A DNA stretch of 64,000 bases from Limnohabitans sp. DM1 (GTDB taxonomy: Bacteria > Pseudomonadota > Gammaproteobacteria > Burkholderiales > Burkholderiaceae_C), in the NCBI RefSeq assembly GCF_001269385.1, contig NZ_CXOO01000011.1, forward strand, positions 1 through 64,000. Reading direction: 5' to 3'. Every line of letters starts with the position of its first letter. Within the stretch, counting starts at the first letter, position 1. Positions 37,646 through 47,424 of the stretch are shown here, in pieces. The position numbers were made by a program, and so were the translations under genes. The notes beneath the pieces were generated by a model. That model ran no database searches, was not told the origin of the DNA, and saw nothing but the letters and a program-made list of their open reading frames with translations.

Positions 37646-38803
37646 GTGCCCGCTTCAACCTCTCCCCTTTCCTCCTTGCAGCCCCCTCTGAAAACCGCAC
37701 TGGACCTGGCCCGTCAAGCCCTGTGGCTGACCTCGCCCAACCCGCGAGTGGGCTGCGTCATCACCTCTGCTGACGGCGCGGTGCTGGGCCAAGGCCACAC
37801 CCAGCGTGCAGGCGGCCCGCACGCCGAAATCATGGCCCTGCGCGACGCGGCCGAGCGCGGCCACAGCGTGCAAGGCGCCACCGCCTGGGTCACGCTGGAG
37901 CCTTGTGCCCACCAAGGCCGCACCGGGCCGTGTTGCGATGCGCTGGCCGCTGCGGGCATCGGGCGCGTGGTCTCGGCCATGACCGACCCCAACCCCCAAG
38001 TAGCAGGCCAAGGCATGGCGCGCTTGGCAGCTGCGGGCGTGCAAACCGAAACGCTGGACCCCACCTCAGACGAGGCCATTGAAGCGCGTGAGCTGAACAT
38101 CGGATTTTTCAGCCGCATGGAACGCGCCCTGCCCTGGGTGCGCATGAAGCTGGCCGCCTCTCTCGACGGCCAAACCGCCTTGCAAAACGGCCAAAGCCAG
38201 TGGATCACCGGACCCGAAGCCCGCGCTGACGGCCATGCCTGGCGTGCGCGTGCCTGCGCCATCCTGACCGGCATCGGCACCGTGCTCGAAGACGATCCGC
38301 AACTGAACGTGCGCGGCCTCGATGTGCCTCGCCAACCGCATCTGGTGGTGGTGGACAGCCGCCTGGACATGCCTTTGAACGCCAAACTGCTGGACACCCA
38401 AGGCACGGGCGAGCAAGCCCGCCAAATCTGGATTTACACCGCCACCGCCCCCCAGGAAGCACAACACGCGGACAAACGTGCCGCACTGATCGCACGCGGC
38501 GTCACCCTGATCGACATGCCCGGCCCTGGCGGCAAAGTCGATCTGGCCGCCATGCTGCGCGACCTGGCCCGGCGCGAAATCAATGAGCTGCATGTGGAAG
38601 CCGGCCACAAACTCAACGGCTCCTTCATCCGCGAAGGTCTGGTGGACGAATACCTCGTCTACATCGCCCCGCAGCTACTCGGCCCTGGCCAGGGCATGGC
38701 CAATTTGCCTGCGCTAACAGCCCTGAGCGACGCCGTGAAATTGGCCTTTCACGCGGTGGACCGCATCGGCGCGGATGTGCGTTTGGTCTTGCGCCGAGCC
38801 TGA
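37646..38803 (+). CDS. ribD: Bifunctional riboflavin biosynthesis deaminase/reductase
   Basis: 385 residues from a GTG at 37646, with TTGGA about 7 bases upstream. The deaminase domain (residues 15-155) has the zinc motif HAEIMALRDA and TLEPCAHQGRTGPCCDAL. The reductase domain (160-385) carries VRMKLAASLDGQTAL and GxxLNGSFIREGLVDEY. It catalyses the second and third steps from GTP-derived pyrimidine to 5-amino-6-ribitylamino-uracil phosphate. Other rib genes are not here. No FMN riboswitch is seen in front. Confidence 0.96.
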   Translation: MPASTSPLSSLQPPLKTALDLARQALWLTSPNPRVGCVITSADGAVLGQGHTQRAGGPHAEIMALRDAAERGHSVQGATAWVTLEPCAHQGRTGPCCDALAAAGIGRVVSAMTDPNPQVAGQGMARLAAAGVQTETLDPTSDEAIEARELNIGFFSRMERALPWVRMKLAASLDGQTALQNGQSQWITGPEARADGHAWRARACAILTGIGTVLEDDPQLNVRGLDVPRQPHLVVVDSRLDMPLNAKLLDTQGTGEQARQIWIYTATAPQEAQHADKRAALIARGVTLIDMPGPGGKVDLAAMLRDLARREINELHVEAGHKLNGSFIREGLVDEYLVYIAPQLLGPGQGMANLPALTALSDAVKLAFHAVDRIGADVRLVLRRA

Positions 38804-38950
38804 CCACTGCCCCCTGAAGTGCCTCCCCGCAGGTCGGCAGCTTCAGCGCCATCATGACGGGTTGGCCCCGCTGTGACCAAGACGTCCAAGCGACAAACTG
38901 CATGCGGCAGTCGGGGTCAAAATAGCGGCACTTTTGCTGGAGACATTGAA

Positions 38951-40486
38951 TTGAACCTCGCCCACTTGCTGCAACGCCAAGCCCGCATGGCCCCCGAGCG
39001 CCCGGCCATCTTCAGCGGCACCCCATGTGTGGCCACCTATGCGCAGTGGGCGCAGCGCTGCCAGCACTTGGCAATGCAGTTTCAAGCGGCGGGCTTGCAA
39101 CCCGGCGACCGGGTGGCGCTGTTCATGCGCAACCATGTGCGCTATCTGGAAGTGCTGTTTGCCGCTTGGTGGGCAGGATTGGCCGTCGTGCCCATCAACG
39201 CCAAACTGCATGTGCGCGAAGCCCAATGGATCATCGACAACGCACAGGCCCGCTGGGCCTTTGTGACGGCAGACATCACGAGCGACACAGGCGACAAGCT
39301 CACAGGCCTTGAGCGCGTGATCGACGTGGACAGCGCCGAGGCTAATGCGCTTTGGCAATTGCCCGCATCACCCGTCGACACCCCGATCACCGAGCGCCAG
39401 GCCGATGACCTGGCCTGGCTCTTCTACACCAGCGGCACCACCGGCCGGCCCAAGGGCGTGATGATCACGCACCGCAACCTGATGACCATGGGCTTGGGCT
39501 ATTTCTGCGATGTGGACCCCGTCAGCCCGCAAGACACCATCGCCTACGCAGCGCCCATGTCACACGGCGCGGGCATTTACGCCATTCCACACCTCATGGC
39601 GGGGGCACGGCACATGGTGCCGCCTTCCGGTGGATTCGATCCGGCCGAGTTGTTTGCCTTGGGCCAACAAGTCGGGCCGCTGTCGATGTTTGCTGCGCCC
39701 ACCATCGTCAAACGCCTGGTGGACCATGCCGAATCTGCCGGACTGTCTGCGAGCGCTTGCGGCCAATCGTTCAAAACCGTGGTCTATGGCGGAGCACCCA
39801 TGTACGCGGCCGACATCCAGCGGGCGCTGCGTGTCATGGGGCCGCGCTTTGTGCAGATTTACGGCCAAGGCGAAAGCCCCATGGTGGGCACGGCCCTGTC
39901 GCGCCACCACCTGCAAGACACCCAGCACCCCCGGCACCTGGATCGCCTGGCCTCGATTGGCGTGGCGCAAACCCCGGTGAACATCCGCGTGACCGACGAG
40001 CAAGGCCGCGACTTGCCACTGGGCGAGATTGGCGAAGTGCTGATTCAGGGCGACAGCGTGATGGCCGGCTACTGGCGCAACCCCGAAGCCACGGCCAAAG
40101 CCATCCAAAACGGCTGGCTTTTCACGGGCGACATGGGCTGTCTGGATGCCGATGGCTTTTTGACCCTGAAAGACCGTAGCAAAGACATGATCATCAGCGG
40201 CGGCTCCAACATCTACCCCCGCGAAATCGAAGAGGTGCTGCTGCACGCAACGGGCGTGTCAGAAGTGGCTGTGGTCGGCGCGCCCGATGCCGAATGGGGC
40301 GAAGTGGTGGTGGCGTTTGTGGTGCCGCAAGCAGGCCACACCCCCGACACCGCTGCACTGGACGCGCTGTGCCTGCAAGAGATCGCCCGCTTCAAGCGCC
40401 CCAAACGCTACGTGGTGGTGGACAGTCTGCCCAAAAACAATTACGGCAAGGTGCTCAAAACCGAGCTGCGCCAGCGGCTGGCCTGA
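38951..40486 (+). CDS. AMP-dependent acyl-CoA synthetase/ligase
   Basis: 511 residues from a TTG at 38951, chosen because GGAGA lies 8 bases upstream. A GTG at 38873 would give a 26-residue extension without family similarity. The AMP-binding motif LFYTSGTTGRPKGVMITHRN, the YGQGES motif, GWLFTGDMGCLDADGFLTL and the catalytic Lys in KNNYGKVLKTEL mark the family. It activates a carboxylic acid as an adenylate and then a CoA thioester. The substrate cannot be told from the sequence. It stands alone between repeat sequences. Confidence 0.92.
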   Translation: MNLAHLLQRQARMAPERPAIFSGTPCVATYAQWAQRCQHLAMQFQAAGLQPGDRVALFMRNHVRYLEVLFAAWWAGLAVVPINAKLHVREAQWIIDNAQARWAFVTADITSDTGDKLTGLERVIDVDSAEANALWQLPASPVDTPITERQADDLAWLFYTSGTTGRPKGVMITHRNLMTMGLGYFCDVDPVSPQDTIAYAAPMSHGAGIYAIPHLMAGARHMVPPSGGFDPAELFALGQQVGPLSMFAAPTIVKRLVDHAESAGLSASACGQSFKTVVYGGAPMYAADIQRALRVMGPRFVQIYGQGESPMVGTALSRHHLQDTQHPRHLDRLASIGVAQTPVNIRVTDEQGRDLPLGEIGEVLIQGDSVMAGYWRNPEATAKAIQNGWLFTGDMGCLDADGFLTLKDRSKDMIISGGSNIYPREIEEVLLHATGVSEVAVVGAPDAEWGEVVVAFVVPQAGHTPDTAALDALCLQEIARFKRPKRYVVVDSLPKNNYGKVLKTELRQRLA

Positions 40487-40544
40487 GAGGACCTTTCAAA
40501 GCCTATGCCGGCTCTGTTGCCGCCGACCTGCGAATACATCGCGT

Positions 40545-40720
40545 TATAGATTCGGCCCGATGAAGTTTGAGCCGTGTGCTGCCAATTGGGAGGATTTTGT
40601 GGGAGCTTGCCAGCCAAGCGAAAAGCCTGTGGTCCTCAAGCGTCTGATCGCCAGCAGGACTAGCTCCCACAAGGTGCAAGGTTGAAGTCACCCTGCAGAC
40701 TTCAGAGAGCCGGATCAATA
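40545..40720. repeat. MITE-like element of about 176 bp with central REPIN, copy 2
   Basis: Starts TATAGATTCGGCCCGATGAA and ends GAGCCGGATCAATA. The core has GTGGGAGCTTGCCAGCCAAG, CGAAAAGCC and the inverse TCGCCAGCAGGACTAGCTCC, CAC. It has the same layout as the copies at 33955 and 60918. Confidence 0.88.
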
Positions 40721-40766
40721 GGTCGGAAGCTTCAGCTCCGACGTTTCAGCCTTCTCCAAAGGCCCT

Positions 40767-40832
40767 GTGTCGGGGCTAAAGCCACCGACCTGCGAATACG
40801 TCCCCGTAGGTCGCTGGCTTCAAGTCCGACAC
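40767..40832. repeat. Second REP-type inverted repeat (GTCGGGGCTAAAGCC type)
   Basis: GTGTCGGGGCTAAAGCCACC, GACCTGCG is followed by its imperfect inverse CGTAGGTCGCTGGCTTCAAG, TCCGACAC. Half copies of the same type lie at 40519, 40722, 38829 and 61255. Confidence 0.78.
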
Positions 40833-40856
40833 GGGCAAACGAAGCGCAAGGACCGT

Positions 40857-41528
40857 TCAGAAGTTCAAGGTTTTCACGCCTGCAGAAGTCCCCAGCAAAC
40901 ACACTTGTGCTTTTTGCAGCGCAAACACCCCCACCGTCACCACACCCGGCCACTGGCTGACGGTGTTTTCAAACGCCACCGGGTCGGTGATCTTCAAGCC
41001 CTTCACATCGACGATGTGCTGGCCGTTGTCGGTGACCAGCGGCTGGCCGTCTTTTTGGCGAACCACCGCGCTGCCGCCCATGGCCGCGAACTGGCGCATC
41101 ACGCGGGCGGTGGCCATGGGGATGACTTCGACCGGCAAGGGAAAAGCGCCCAGCGCATCCACCAACTTGCTCTCGTCCGCGATGCAGACAAACTGTTGGC
41201 TCTGGGCCGCCACAATTTTTTCGCGGGTGAGCGCCGCGCCGCCACCCTTGACCATGTGGCCTTGGTGGTCGATCTCGTCGGCACCGTCGATGTAGACCGA
41301 CAGGCTCTCGACCTCGTTGCTGTCAAACACCGGAATGCCCAAGGCCTTCAGGCGCACGGTGGAGGCTTCGGAGCTGGACACCGCGCCCTTGATTTGGTCT
41401 TTCATGGTGGCCAGCGCATCGATGAATTTGTTCACCGTAGAGCCCGTGCCCACGCCGACGATCTCGCCAGGGACAACGTATTTCAGGGCGGCTTGGCCCA
41501 CCAGGGCTTTGAGTTCGTCTTGGGTCAT
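40857..41528 (-). CDS. rpiA: Ribose-5-phosphate isomerase A
   Basis: 223 residues. [16 protein letters not shown], the [14 protein letters not shown] segment, [20 protein letters not shown] and ALTREKIVA are the diagnostic motifs; Asp and Glu residues in GADEID and the Lys in VKGGGAAL form the active site. It interconverts ribose 5-phosphate and ribulose 5-phosphate in the pentose phosphate pathway. It is divergent from pyrD with 103 bases between. Confidence 0.98.
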   Translation of the reverse strand: MTQDELKALVGQAALKYVVPGEIVGVGTGSTVNKFIDALATMKDQIKGAVSSSEASTVRLKALGIPVFDSNEVESLSVYIDGADEIDHQGHMVKGGGAALTREKIVAAQSQQFVCIADESKLVDALGAFPLPVEVIPMATARVMRQFAAMGGSAVVRQKDGQPLVTDNGQHIVDVKGLKITDPVAFENTVSQWPGVVTVGVFALQKAQVCLLGTSAGVKTLNF

Positions 41529-41631
41529 GAAAATGGCTCGGTTGGAAAGTCAAAAAGGCGGGCCGGGGTTTGAGACAATCGGAGCAACCGATCCCTACAC
41601 AACACCTCCTGCACCAGCCCGGAATTATCCA

Positions 41632-42675
41632 ATGTCCCTGATCCCTTATTGCCTGACCCGCCCTGTTTTGTTCAGGATGGACCCCGAAGAGGCCCACGAC
41701 TTGACCATCGAAGGCCTGGCCCGCACCCAGAACACCCCACTTGACCGCCTTTACCGCCAACCCTTTGTGGCGCAACCCATCACGCTGGCGGGTCTGCATT
41801 TCCCCAATCGGGTCGGCATGGCTGCGGGTCTGGACAAAAACGCCCGCTGCATCGACGGTCTGGGCGCCATGGGTTTTGGCTTTGTCGAAGTCGGCACCGT
41901 CACCCCCAAGGCGCAGCCGGGCAACCCCAAGCCGCGCATGTTCCGCCTGCCCGAAGCCAACGCGCTGATCAACCGCCTGGGTTTTAACAACGACGGGCTC
42001 GACGCCTTCATCGCCAACGTCAAGCGCTCCAAGTTTCGCCAGCAGGGCCGCCTGCTGGGTCTCAACATCGGCAAAAACGCCGCCACGCCGATTGAAAACG
42101 CCACCGACGACTATTTGATCGCGCTGGCCGGCGTTTACCCGCACGCCGACTATGTGACGGTGAACATCTCCAGCCCCAACACCAAAAATCTGCGCGCCCT
42201 GCAAAGCGACGAGGCGCTCGACGGCCTGCTGGGCGCCCTGGTGGCGCGGCGCGAAGAACTGGCCGCCGAACACGGCCGCCGCGTGCCCATGTTCCTCAAA
42301 ATCGCCCCCGATCTGGACGAAACCCAAGTGGGCGTCATTGCCGCCACCCTGCAAAAGCACGGCATGGACGGCGTGATCGCCACCAACACCACGCTGGCGC
42401 GAGACGCCGTGAGCGGCTTGGCGCACGCCGAAGAGACCGGCGGCCTGTCCGGCTCGCCCGTGCTGGAAGGCAGCAACCGCGTGATCCGCGGGCTGCGCGC
42501 CGCCTTGGGCAAAGACTTCCCCATCATCGGCGTGGGCGGCATCCTGAGCGGGCACGACGCGATCTCCAAAATAGAAGCCGGGGCCGACGTGGTGCAAATC
42601 TACACCGGGCTGATCTACAAAGGCCCGGCGCTGGTGACCGAGGTGGCGAGTGCGTTGCAGCAGATGAAGCGCTGA
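41632..42675 (+). CDS. pyrD: Dihydroorotate dehydrogenase (quinone), class 2
   Basis: 347 residues from the ATG at 41632. The N-terminal [20 protein letters not shown] is the membrane-associated extension of class 2 enzymes. [20 protein letters not shown], the [16 protein letters not shown] segment with its catalytic Ser and [20 protein letters not shown] are all present. It oxidises dihydroorotate with FMN and passes electrons to quinone in pyrimidine synthesis. A longer frame from 41317 overlaps rpiA and is not used. Confidence 0.97.
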   Translation: MSLIPYCLTRPVLFRMDPEEAHDLTIEGLARTQNTPLDRLYRQPFVAQPITLAGLHFPNRVGMAAGLDKNARCIDGLGAMGFGFVEVGTVTPKAQPGNPKPRMFRLPEANALINRLGFNNDGLDAFIANVKRSKFRQQGRLLGLNIGKNAATPIENATDDYLIALAGVYPHADYVTVNISSPNTKNLRALQSDEALDGLLGALVARREELAAEHGRRVPMFLKIAPDLDETQVGVIAATLQKHGMDGVIATNTTLARDAVSGLAHAEETGGLSGSPVLEGSNRVIRGLRAALGKDFPIIGVGGILSGHDAISKIEAGADVVQIYTGLIYKGPALVTEVASALQQMKR

Positions 42676-42715
42676 AGCAAAGCGCCGAAGATCAGCCTGC
42701 ATTGACCCCGTGTGA

Positions 42716-43534
42716 TCATTCCTTGAAGTAAACCAGCTGGTGCGTGCTCGCCAGCAGTTGGCCTTCTGGGCTCCACAGCTCGCCGGTTTGGTCAAAGTAG
42801 CCGTGGCGGTAGTTGAGTGCCTTGGCCACGCCCAGCACATGACGCGTGCCCACTTGCGCCAGCAAGGCGCTGTCGGCGTGGAAATAGGTGGTGAGGGACA
42901 CGGTGCCGATCATCGCCCGGCGACGGCGGCGGATGTAAATACGCGGGAAAAAGCTGTCGCTCAAGGCCGCCAGCGAGGCGAAGTCCAAGGCCCGTTCGGG
43001 CTCGTCGCGCACCCACAGGGTGGAGCGCGAGTGGGTCTGTTCTTGTTCGTCAAAAGCCGTTGGGAAAGCCCCTTCGACAAAGCGCATGTCGTAGCGCTGC
43101 GGCCAGGCGGGCATGCCTTTGACGGGCATGCGGGCGACAGCATCCGCTGCGGGCACGTTGGCGGGCATGACCGCTTCGACATCCGACCAAGTCTCGCGCC
43201 GAACGGCGAACACGGCGGTGGCGGTGCCCACCACGCCTTCTGCTTGATGGGCTTCGATGATCCAGTGTTGGGTCGAGCGGTTGGTGCGCACGGGCCGCGC
43301 CACCAAGCGGATGTCACCATCGGCCACCGGGGCGGCAAAATTGACCGTGAGCGCCACCGGCTCGCCCAGGCGCTCGGGGTGCAGCATGGCGGACTGGAGC
43401 AACTGCGCAGCGGTGGTTCCACCAAAGGGGCCCACCATGTTGGCGTAAGCCGGGTGGGTCGCGCCTGTGAATTCGTGGGGCGCTTGCGCAAGTGCAGAGG
43501 CGCGCAGGTCAATGGCTTCGTCGAGTGGGTGCAT
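42716..43534 (-). CDS. Acyl-CoA thioesterase domain protein (double hotdog, TesB-like)
   Basis: 272 residues from the ATG at 43534; a GTG at 43567 would add 11 residues. The N-terminal half has MVGPFGGTTAAQLLQSAMLH and TVNFAAPVADGDIRLVARPV, typical of the first hotdog. The second half carries FFPRIYIRRRRRAMIGTVSL and HVLGVAKALNYRHGYFDQTG. The family hydrolyses medium or long acyl-CoA. It follows the LhgO-like gene on the same strand by 48 bases. Confidence 0.8.
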   Translation of the reverse strand: MHPLDEAIDLRASALAQAPHEFTGATHPAYANMVGPFGGTTAAQLLQSAMLHPERLGEPVALTVNFAAPVADGDIRLVARPVRTNRSTQHWIIEAHQAEGVVGTATAVFAVRRETWSDVEAVMPANVPAADAVARMPVKGMPAWPQRYDMRFVEGAFPTAFDEQEQTHSRSTLWVRDEPERALDFASLAALSDSFFPRIYIRRRRRAMIGTVSLTTYFHADSALLAQVGTRHVLGVAKALNYRHGYFDQTGELWSPEGQLLASTHQLVYFKE

Positions 43535-43582
43535 GCGCTCGATGATAGGCGCGCCCTGGCACGCCACGCTGTCCCAAAAGCA

Positions 43583-44692
43583 TCAAGCCAGGCGTGCGCA
43601 GACCTCTTCAGCGATGGCCAAAGAGCTGGTCAAACCCGGCGACTCGATGCCCAGCAGGTTCACCAGACCCGGCACGCCGTGCTCGGCCGGGCCCTGGACC
43701 ATGAAGTCGGCCGCTGCTTCGTGCGGGGCATTGATCTTGGGACGCATGCCCGCATAACCCGGCTGCAAGGCACCGTCTTGCAAGGCAGGCCAGTATTTGC
43801 GCACCTCGGCATAAAAAACGTCGCCCCGGCGCGGGTCGACTTGCAGGTCAGCAGGATCCTGAACCCACTGGACATCAGGCCCGAACTTGGCCTGACCGCC
43901 CAAATCGAGCGTCAGGTGCACCCCCAGCCCGGCCGCTTCAGGCACGGGGTAGATCAAGCGAGAAAACGGGGCCTTGCCCGCCAGCGTGAAATAGTTGCCT
44001 TTGGCGAAATAAGCCTGAGGCAGCAAGCGGGCGTCCAGGCCCTCCATGGCGCGTGCCACCGCCACGGCGTTCAAGCCTGCGGCGTTGACCAGCACCTTGC
44101 AAGCCAGCTCGGTGCCGTCTTGCGAGGTCACGCGGATCGGGTGGGTGGCGGTGCCATGCTTGAGACCGATGTGCTGCACGGGTGAGACCAGGGCCAGCAG
44201 GCCGCCCGCGTTTTCCATGTCGCCTTGCAGGGCGAGCATGAGGCCGTGGCTGTCCACTATACCCGTGCAGGGCGAGAGCAGCGCCGCCTCACAAGAGAGC
44301 GCGGGCTCCAGCGCCCGGGCCTCGGCGGCGCTGAGTTTTTGCAGGTCATGCACGCCGTTGGCAGCCGCCTTGGCCCGGATACCGTCCAGCGCCAGCACTT
44401 GCTCGGGGCTAGTGGCCACGATCAGCTTGCCCAACTGCTGATGCGCCACACCGCGCTCGGCGCAATAGGCGTACAGCATGGCCTTGCCTTGCACGCACAG
44501 CCGTGCCTTGAGCGAGCCCGCCGGGTAATAAATGCCCGCATGGATGACCTCGCTGTTGCGCGAGCTGGTGCCCGTGCCAATGGCGTTTTCCGATTCGAGC
44601 ACCAACACCTCGCGGCCCGAGAGCGCCAGCGCCCGCCCTACAGCCAGGCCGACCACGCCGGCCCCAATCACGACAGCATCAACTTGTTCCAT
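43583..44692 (-). CDS. FAD-dependent oxidoreductase, L-2-hydroxyglutarate oxidase (LhgO)-like
   Basis: 369 residues from the ATG at 44692 (ATG at 44701 also possible). The FAD motif is [20 protein letters not shown] at residues 5-24, followed by [20 protein letters not shown], a segment strongly conserved in LhgO/L2HGDH. The C-terminal [15 protein letters not shown] is also typical. Members oxidise L-2-hydroxyglutarate or related 2-hydroxy acids and reduce quinone at the membrane. Substrate is by family resemblance only. Confidence 0.85.
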   Translation of the reverse strand: MEQVDAVVIGAGVVGLAVGRALALSGREVLVLESENAIGTGTSSRNSEVIHAGIYYPAGSLKARLCVQGKAMLYAYCAERGVAHQQLGKLIVATSPEQVLALDGIRAKAAANGVHDLQKLSAAEARALEPALSCEAALLSPCTGIVDSHGLMLALQGDMENAGGLLALVSPVQHIGLKHGTATHPIRVTSQDGTELACKVLVNAAGLNAVAVARAMEGLDARLLPQAYFAKGNYFTLAGKAPFSRLIYPVPEAAGLGVHLTLDLGGQAKFGPDVQWVQDPADLQVDPRRGDVFYAEVRKYWPALQDGALQPGYAGMRPKINAPHEAAADFMVQGPAEHGVPGLVNLLGIESPGLTSSLAIAEEVCARLA

Positions 44693-44723
44693 GGCCAGCA
44701 TTGTGGCGCAGAGATCAGTGTTC

Positions 44724-44798
44724 TGTAGGAGCTTGCCTGCAAGCGAAAAGCCCGTGAACCACCACCCCCCCGTTTCGCCAGCAGGGCTGGCTCCTACA
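44724..44798. repeat. REPIN-like inverted repeat between divergent genes
   Basis: TGTAGGAGCTTGCCTGCAAG, CGAAAAGCC on the left faces TCGCCAGCAGGGCTGGCTCC, TACA on the right across about 20 bases. It is the REPIN core without the outer ends of the MITE-like copies. It lies in the promoter gap between the LhgO-like gene and the SDR gene. Confidence 0.85.
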
Positions 44799-44881
44799 AA
44801 GGCAGTCAAGCTGACACCCGCAAGACAGACACGGGCACCACGCACAGGCAGACTGCCAAGCATTCAACAAGGAGACCGTTT

Positions 44882-45643
44882 ATGTCGCTGTTCAATCTCA
44901 CAGGCAAAGTCGCCGTCGTTACTGGCTCCAGCCGGGGCATTGGCCGATCCATCGCACTTCAGCTGGCCAAGCAAGGCGCCAAAGTGGTGGTGTCCAGCCG
45001 CAAGCAGGACGCCTGCGAAGGGGTGGTCAAGGAAATTCAGGCCGCAGGGGGTGAAGCCATGGCGATTGCCGCCAGCATCTCCAGCAAGGAGCAACTGCAA
45101 AATCTGATCGCGCAGACCCGTGAGACTTGGGGCGTGATCGACATCCTGGTGTGCAACGCGGCCACCAACCCCTATTACGGCCCAGCCACGGGCATGAGCG
45201 ACGAGGTGTTCGACAAGGTCATGCGCAACAACGTGTTGTCGAATGCCTGGTTGTGCAACCTGGTCTACCCCGACATGAAAGCCCAAAAAGACGGGGCCAT
45301 CGTCATCGTGTCGTCCATTGGTGGGTTGCACGGTTCGTCGGTGATTGGGGCTTACAACCTGTCCAAGGCAGCCGACATGCAGCTCGCTCGCAACCTGGCG
45401 GTGGAATGGGGACCGGACAACATCCGCGTGAACTGCATTGCACCGGGCTTGATCAAGACGGACTTTGCCAAAGCGCTGCACGAAGACCCTGTGCTGAGCG
45501 CCAAGTACAACAGCCAGGCCCCTTTGCGCCGTATGGGCGAGCCGGACGACATTGGCGGTATCGCCGTGTTTTTGGCCAGCCCCGCGGGGCAGTATGTGAC
45601 AGGGCAAACCATCGTGGCCGATGGCGGGATGATGATTCGCTGA
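44882..45643 (+). CDS. SDR-family oxidoreductase
   Basis: 253 residues. AAGGAG lies about 9 bases before the ATG. TGSSRGIGRSIALQLAKQGA is the nucleotide site, CNAATNPYYGP replaces the usual NNAG, and YNLSKAADMQLARNLAVEWG carries the Tyr and Lys of the active site. ADGGMMIR ends the protein as is usual. It resembles DHRS4-like and FabG-like dehydrogenases. The substrate is unknown. Confidence 0.9.
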   Translation: MSLFNLTGKVAVVTGSSRGIGRSIALQLAKQGAKVVVSSRKQDACEGVVKEIQAAGGEAMAIAASISSKEQLQNLIAQTRETWGVIDILVCNAATNPYYGPATGMSDEVFDKVMRNNVLSNAWLCNLVYPDMKAQKDGAIVIVSSIGGLHGSSVIGAYNLSKAADMQLARNLAVEWGPDNIRVNCIAPGLIKTDFAKALHEDPVLSAKYNSQAPLRRMGEPDDIGGIAVFLASPAGQYVTGQTIVADGGMMIR

Positions 45644-45692
45644 ACGGCATAAACTGCAGCTTTATCAGCGAAGATGGCTCGTGGGGCCGTAT

Positions 45693-46181
45693 ATGATGAA
45701 CATGCGAGCTTTCACCCTTTTATTGGTTTTGACGCTATCAGCCTGCACCACCGTGGATGACTTCCGAAAAATGTCTGCACCCGAACGCGCTCGCCGAGTG
45801 TGTGAACGCAAAAACGACATCCAGCAACTGTCGGCAGAACAGCGTCAATTGGCTGGCGCCATTCAGTCCTCTCAGATGGATTTGGGGCGGGGCTACAAAA
45901 TTCACAAACAATGCCATCCCGTCAGGGTGTATGGCCCCGTGACCACCACTTGCAAAAAAGTGGGCAATCTCACGGAATGCACCGAGTTCCGCCCCGAAGC
46001 TTATGAAACACGCTGCATTGAAACGCCGGTGAGCCTCAGCCCCGATCTCGAAAGACAAAACATTCAGGCTTGGTCGTCCGCGCAGATTCAGGTCTCACAG
46101 CGCCTGCAAGAGGCCTGGAAAAATTGCACACATTTTGTCGAGCGCTTATCCCCCGAAGAGGCGTTTCAACAGTACCAGTAA
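45693..46181 (+). CDS. Small lipoprotein of unknown function
   Basis: 162 residues from the ATG at 45693; a GTG at 45681 and ATGs at 45696 and 45702 are also possible. The signal peptide ends in a lipobox LTLSACTT, so Cys of LSAC would be lipidated. The mature part has a helical segment (ARRVCERKNDIQQLSAEQRQ) and two close Cys pairs around CHPVRVYGPVTTTCKKVGNL and TECTEFRPEAYETRCIETP. I do not recognise a family. It is convergent with tsaD. Confidence 0.72.
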   Translation: MMNMRAFTLLLVLTLSACTTVDDFRKMSAPERARRVCERKNDIQQLSAEQRQLAGAIQSSQMDLGRGYKIHKQCHPVRVYGPVTTTCKKVGNLTECTEFRPEAYETRCIETPVSLSPDLERQNIQAWSSAQIQVSQRLQEAWKNCTHFVERLSPEEAFQQYQ

Positions 46182-46236
46182 AGCGCAGACGACAAACGCT
46201 CACCGTGCTGCAGAGGTTCGCAGGCAAACGGAAGCA

Positions 46237-47280
46237 TCACCCCAACTCGTGCAAAGGCCAGCGAGGTTTCACATCAAAACTGTAGTGCGCTTGCGCCTTT
46301 TGGACGCCAGACTGCAAGCGCATGGCGGCTGCCATGGCGATCATGGCGCCGTTGTCCGTGCACAAATGCAGCTCCGGGTAATGCACGCGCAGCTTGGCTT
46401 TGGCGCAGGCGGCATTCAGTTGCGCACGCAGCTCGCGGTTGGCCCCCACGCCCCCGGCCACGACCAAACGCTTCATGCCAGTGGTTTTGAGCGCGGTCAT
46501 CGACTTTTTGACCAACACCTCGACAATCGCCGCCTGCGTGGATGCCGCCAAATCGGCCCGTTCGGGCGCGCCTTCGGTGTGGGCTGCAGGGCCGATTTTC
46601 TGACTCTGGGTGAGCACAGCCGTTTTCAGGCCCGCGAACGAAAAGTCCAGATCGCCGCTGTGCAGCAACGGGCGCGGCAGCTTGTAGGCCGCCGGGTTGC
46701 CCTGCTCGGCCAGGCGCGACAAGCCCGGGCCACCGGGGTAAGGCAGGCCCATGAGCTTGGCCGATTTGTCAAAGGCTTCGCCTGCGGCGTCGTCAATCGT
46801 CTCGCCCAGCAATTCGTAGCGGCCCACGCCGTCCACCCGCATCAGTTGCGTGTGGCCGCCCGACACCAACAAGGCGATGAAGGGAAACTCAGGCGGGTCG
46901 GCGCTCAAAAAGGGCGAGAGCAAATGCCCTTCCAAATGGTGCACGCCCAGCACAGGCTTGCCCAAAGACGCGGCCAGCGCACAGGCCACACCCGAGCCCA
47001 CCAGAAGCGCCCCAGCCAACCCCGGCCCGCGGGTGTAGGCCACCACGTCGATGCCCGCCAAAGTGGCCCCAGCCTCAGCCAGCACCTGGCGGGTGAGCGG
47101 CAGCACCCGGCGGATGTGGTCGCGGCTGGCGAGCTCTGGCACCACGCCCCCATAGGCCTGATGCATCTCGATCTGGCTGTAGAGCGCGTGCGACAACAAA
47201 CGCGGCATGGCGCTGCCCGTGATTTCCACCAAGGCCACACCGGTTTCGTCGCAGGATGATTCGATACCCAAAATTTGCAT
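46237..47280 (-). CDS. tsaD: tRNA N6-adenosine threonylcarbamoyltransferase
   Basis: 347 residues from the ATG at 47280; the frame ahead of it is not conserved. [20 protein letters not shown] is the classic N-terminus, and the metal-binding [20 protein letters not shown] follows with its conserved His. [13 protein letters not shown] and [14 protein letters not shown] are also present. TsaD makes the t6A modification at position 37 of ANN-decoding tRNAs together with TsaB and TsaE, whose genes are not here. Confidence 0.98.
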   Translation of the reverse strand: MQILGIESSCDETGVALVEITGSAMPRLLSHALYSQIEMHQAYGGVVPELASRDHIRRVLPLTRQVLAEAGATLAGIDVVAYTRGPGLAGALLVGSGVACALAASLGKPVLGVHHLEGHLLSPFLSADPPEFPFIALLVSGGHTQLMRVDGVGRYELLGETIDDAAGEAFDKSAKLMGLPYPGGPGLSRLAEQGNPAAYKLPRPLLHSGDLDFSFAGLKTAVLTQSQKIGPAAHTEGAPERADLAASTQAAIVEVLVKKSMTALKTTGMKRLVVAGGVGANRELRAQLNAACAKAKLRVHYPELHLCTDNGAMIAMAAAMRLQSGVQKAQAHYSFDVKPRWPLHELG

Positions 47281-47424
47281 AGCAGCGAGTTTAAGCGGGC
47301 ATGGGGAGCAGACACGCCCTTGGCCATAATCCCTGCAGCAGCGACACCCTCGTCGCGAGATTCCGCAATCCATCGCCACGGGAGAGTCGCTCCTGCAGCC
47401 AACCGCATTTCACAGAGCTTCACC

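Larger units (their letters stand above)
40487..40856. other. Repeat-rich gap of 370 bp before rpiA
   Basis: There is no gene here. A MITE-like element (40545-40720) sits between a left half (CCGACCTGCGAATAC at 40519) and a right half (AGGTCGGAAGCTTCAGCTCC at 40722) of a second repeat type. A further copy of that second type follows at 40767-40832. Confidence 0.8.

Noticed and set aside
46237-47379. Longer tsaD from the upstream methionine at 47379
   Set aside because: The extra 33 residues are Cys/Arg-rich and unlike TsaD, whose N-terminus is [12 protein letters not shown].
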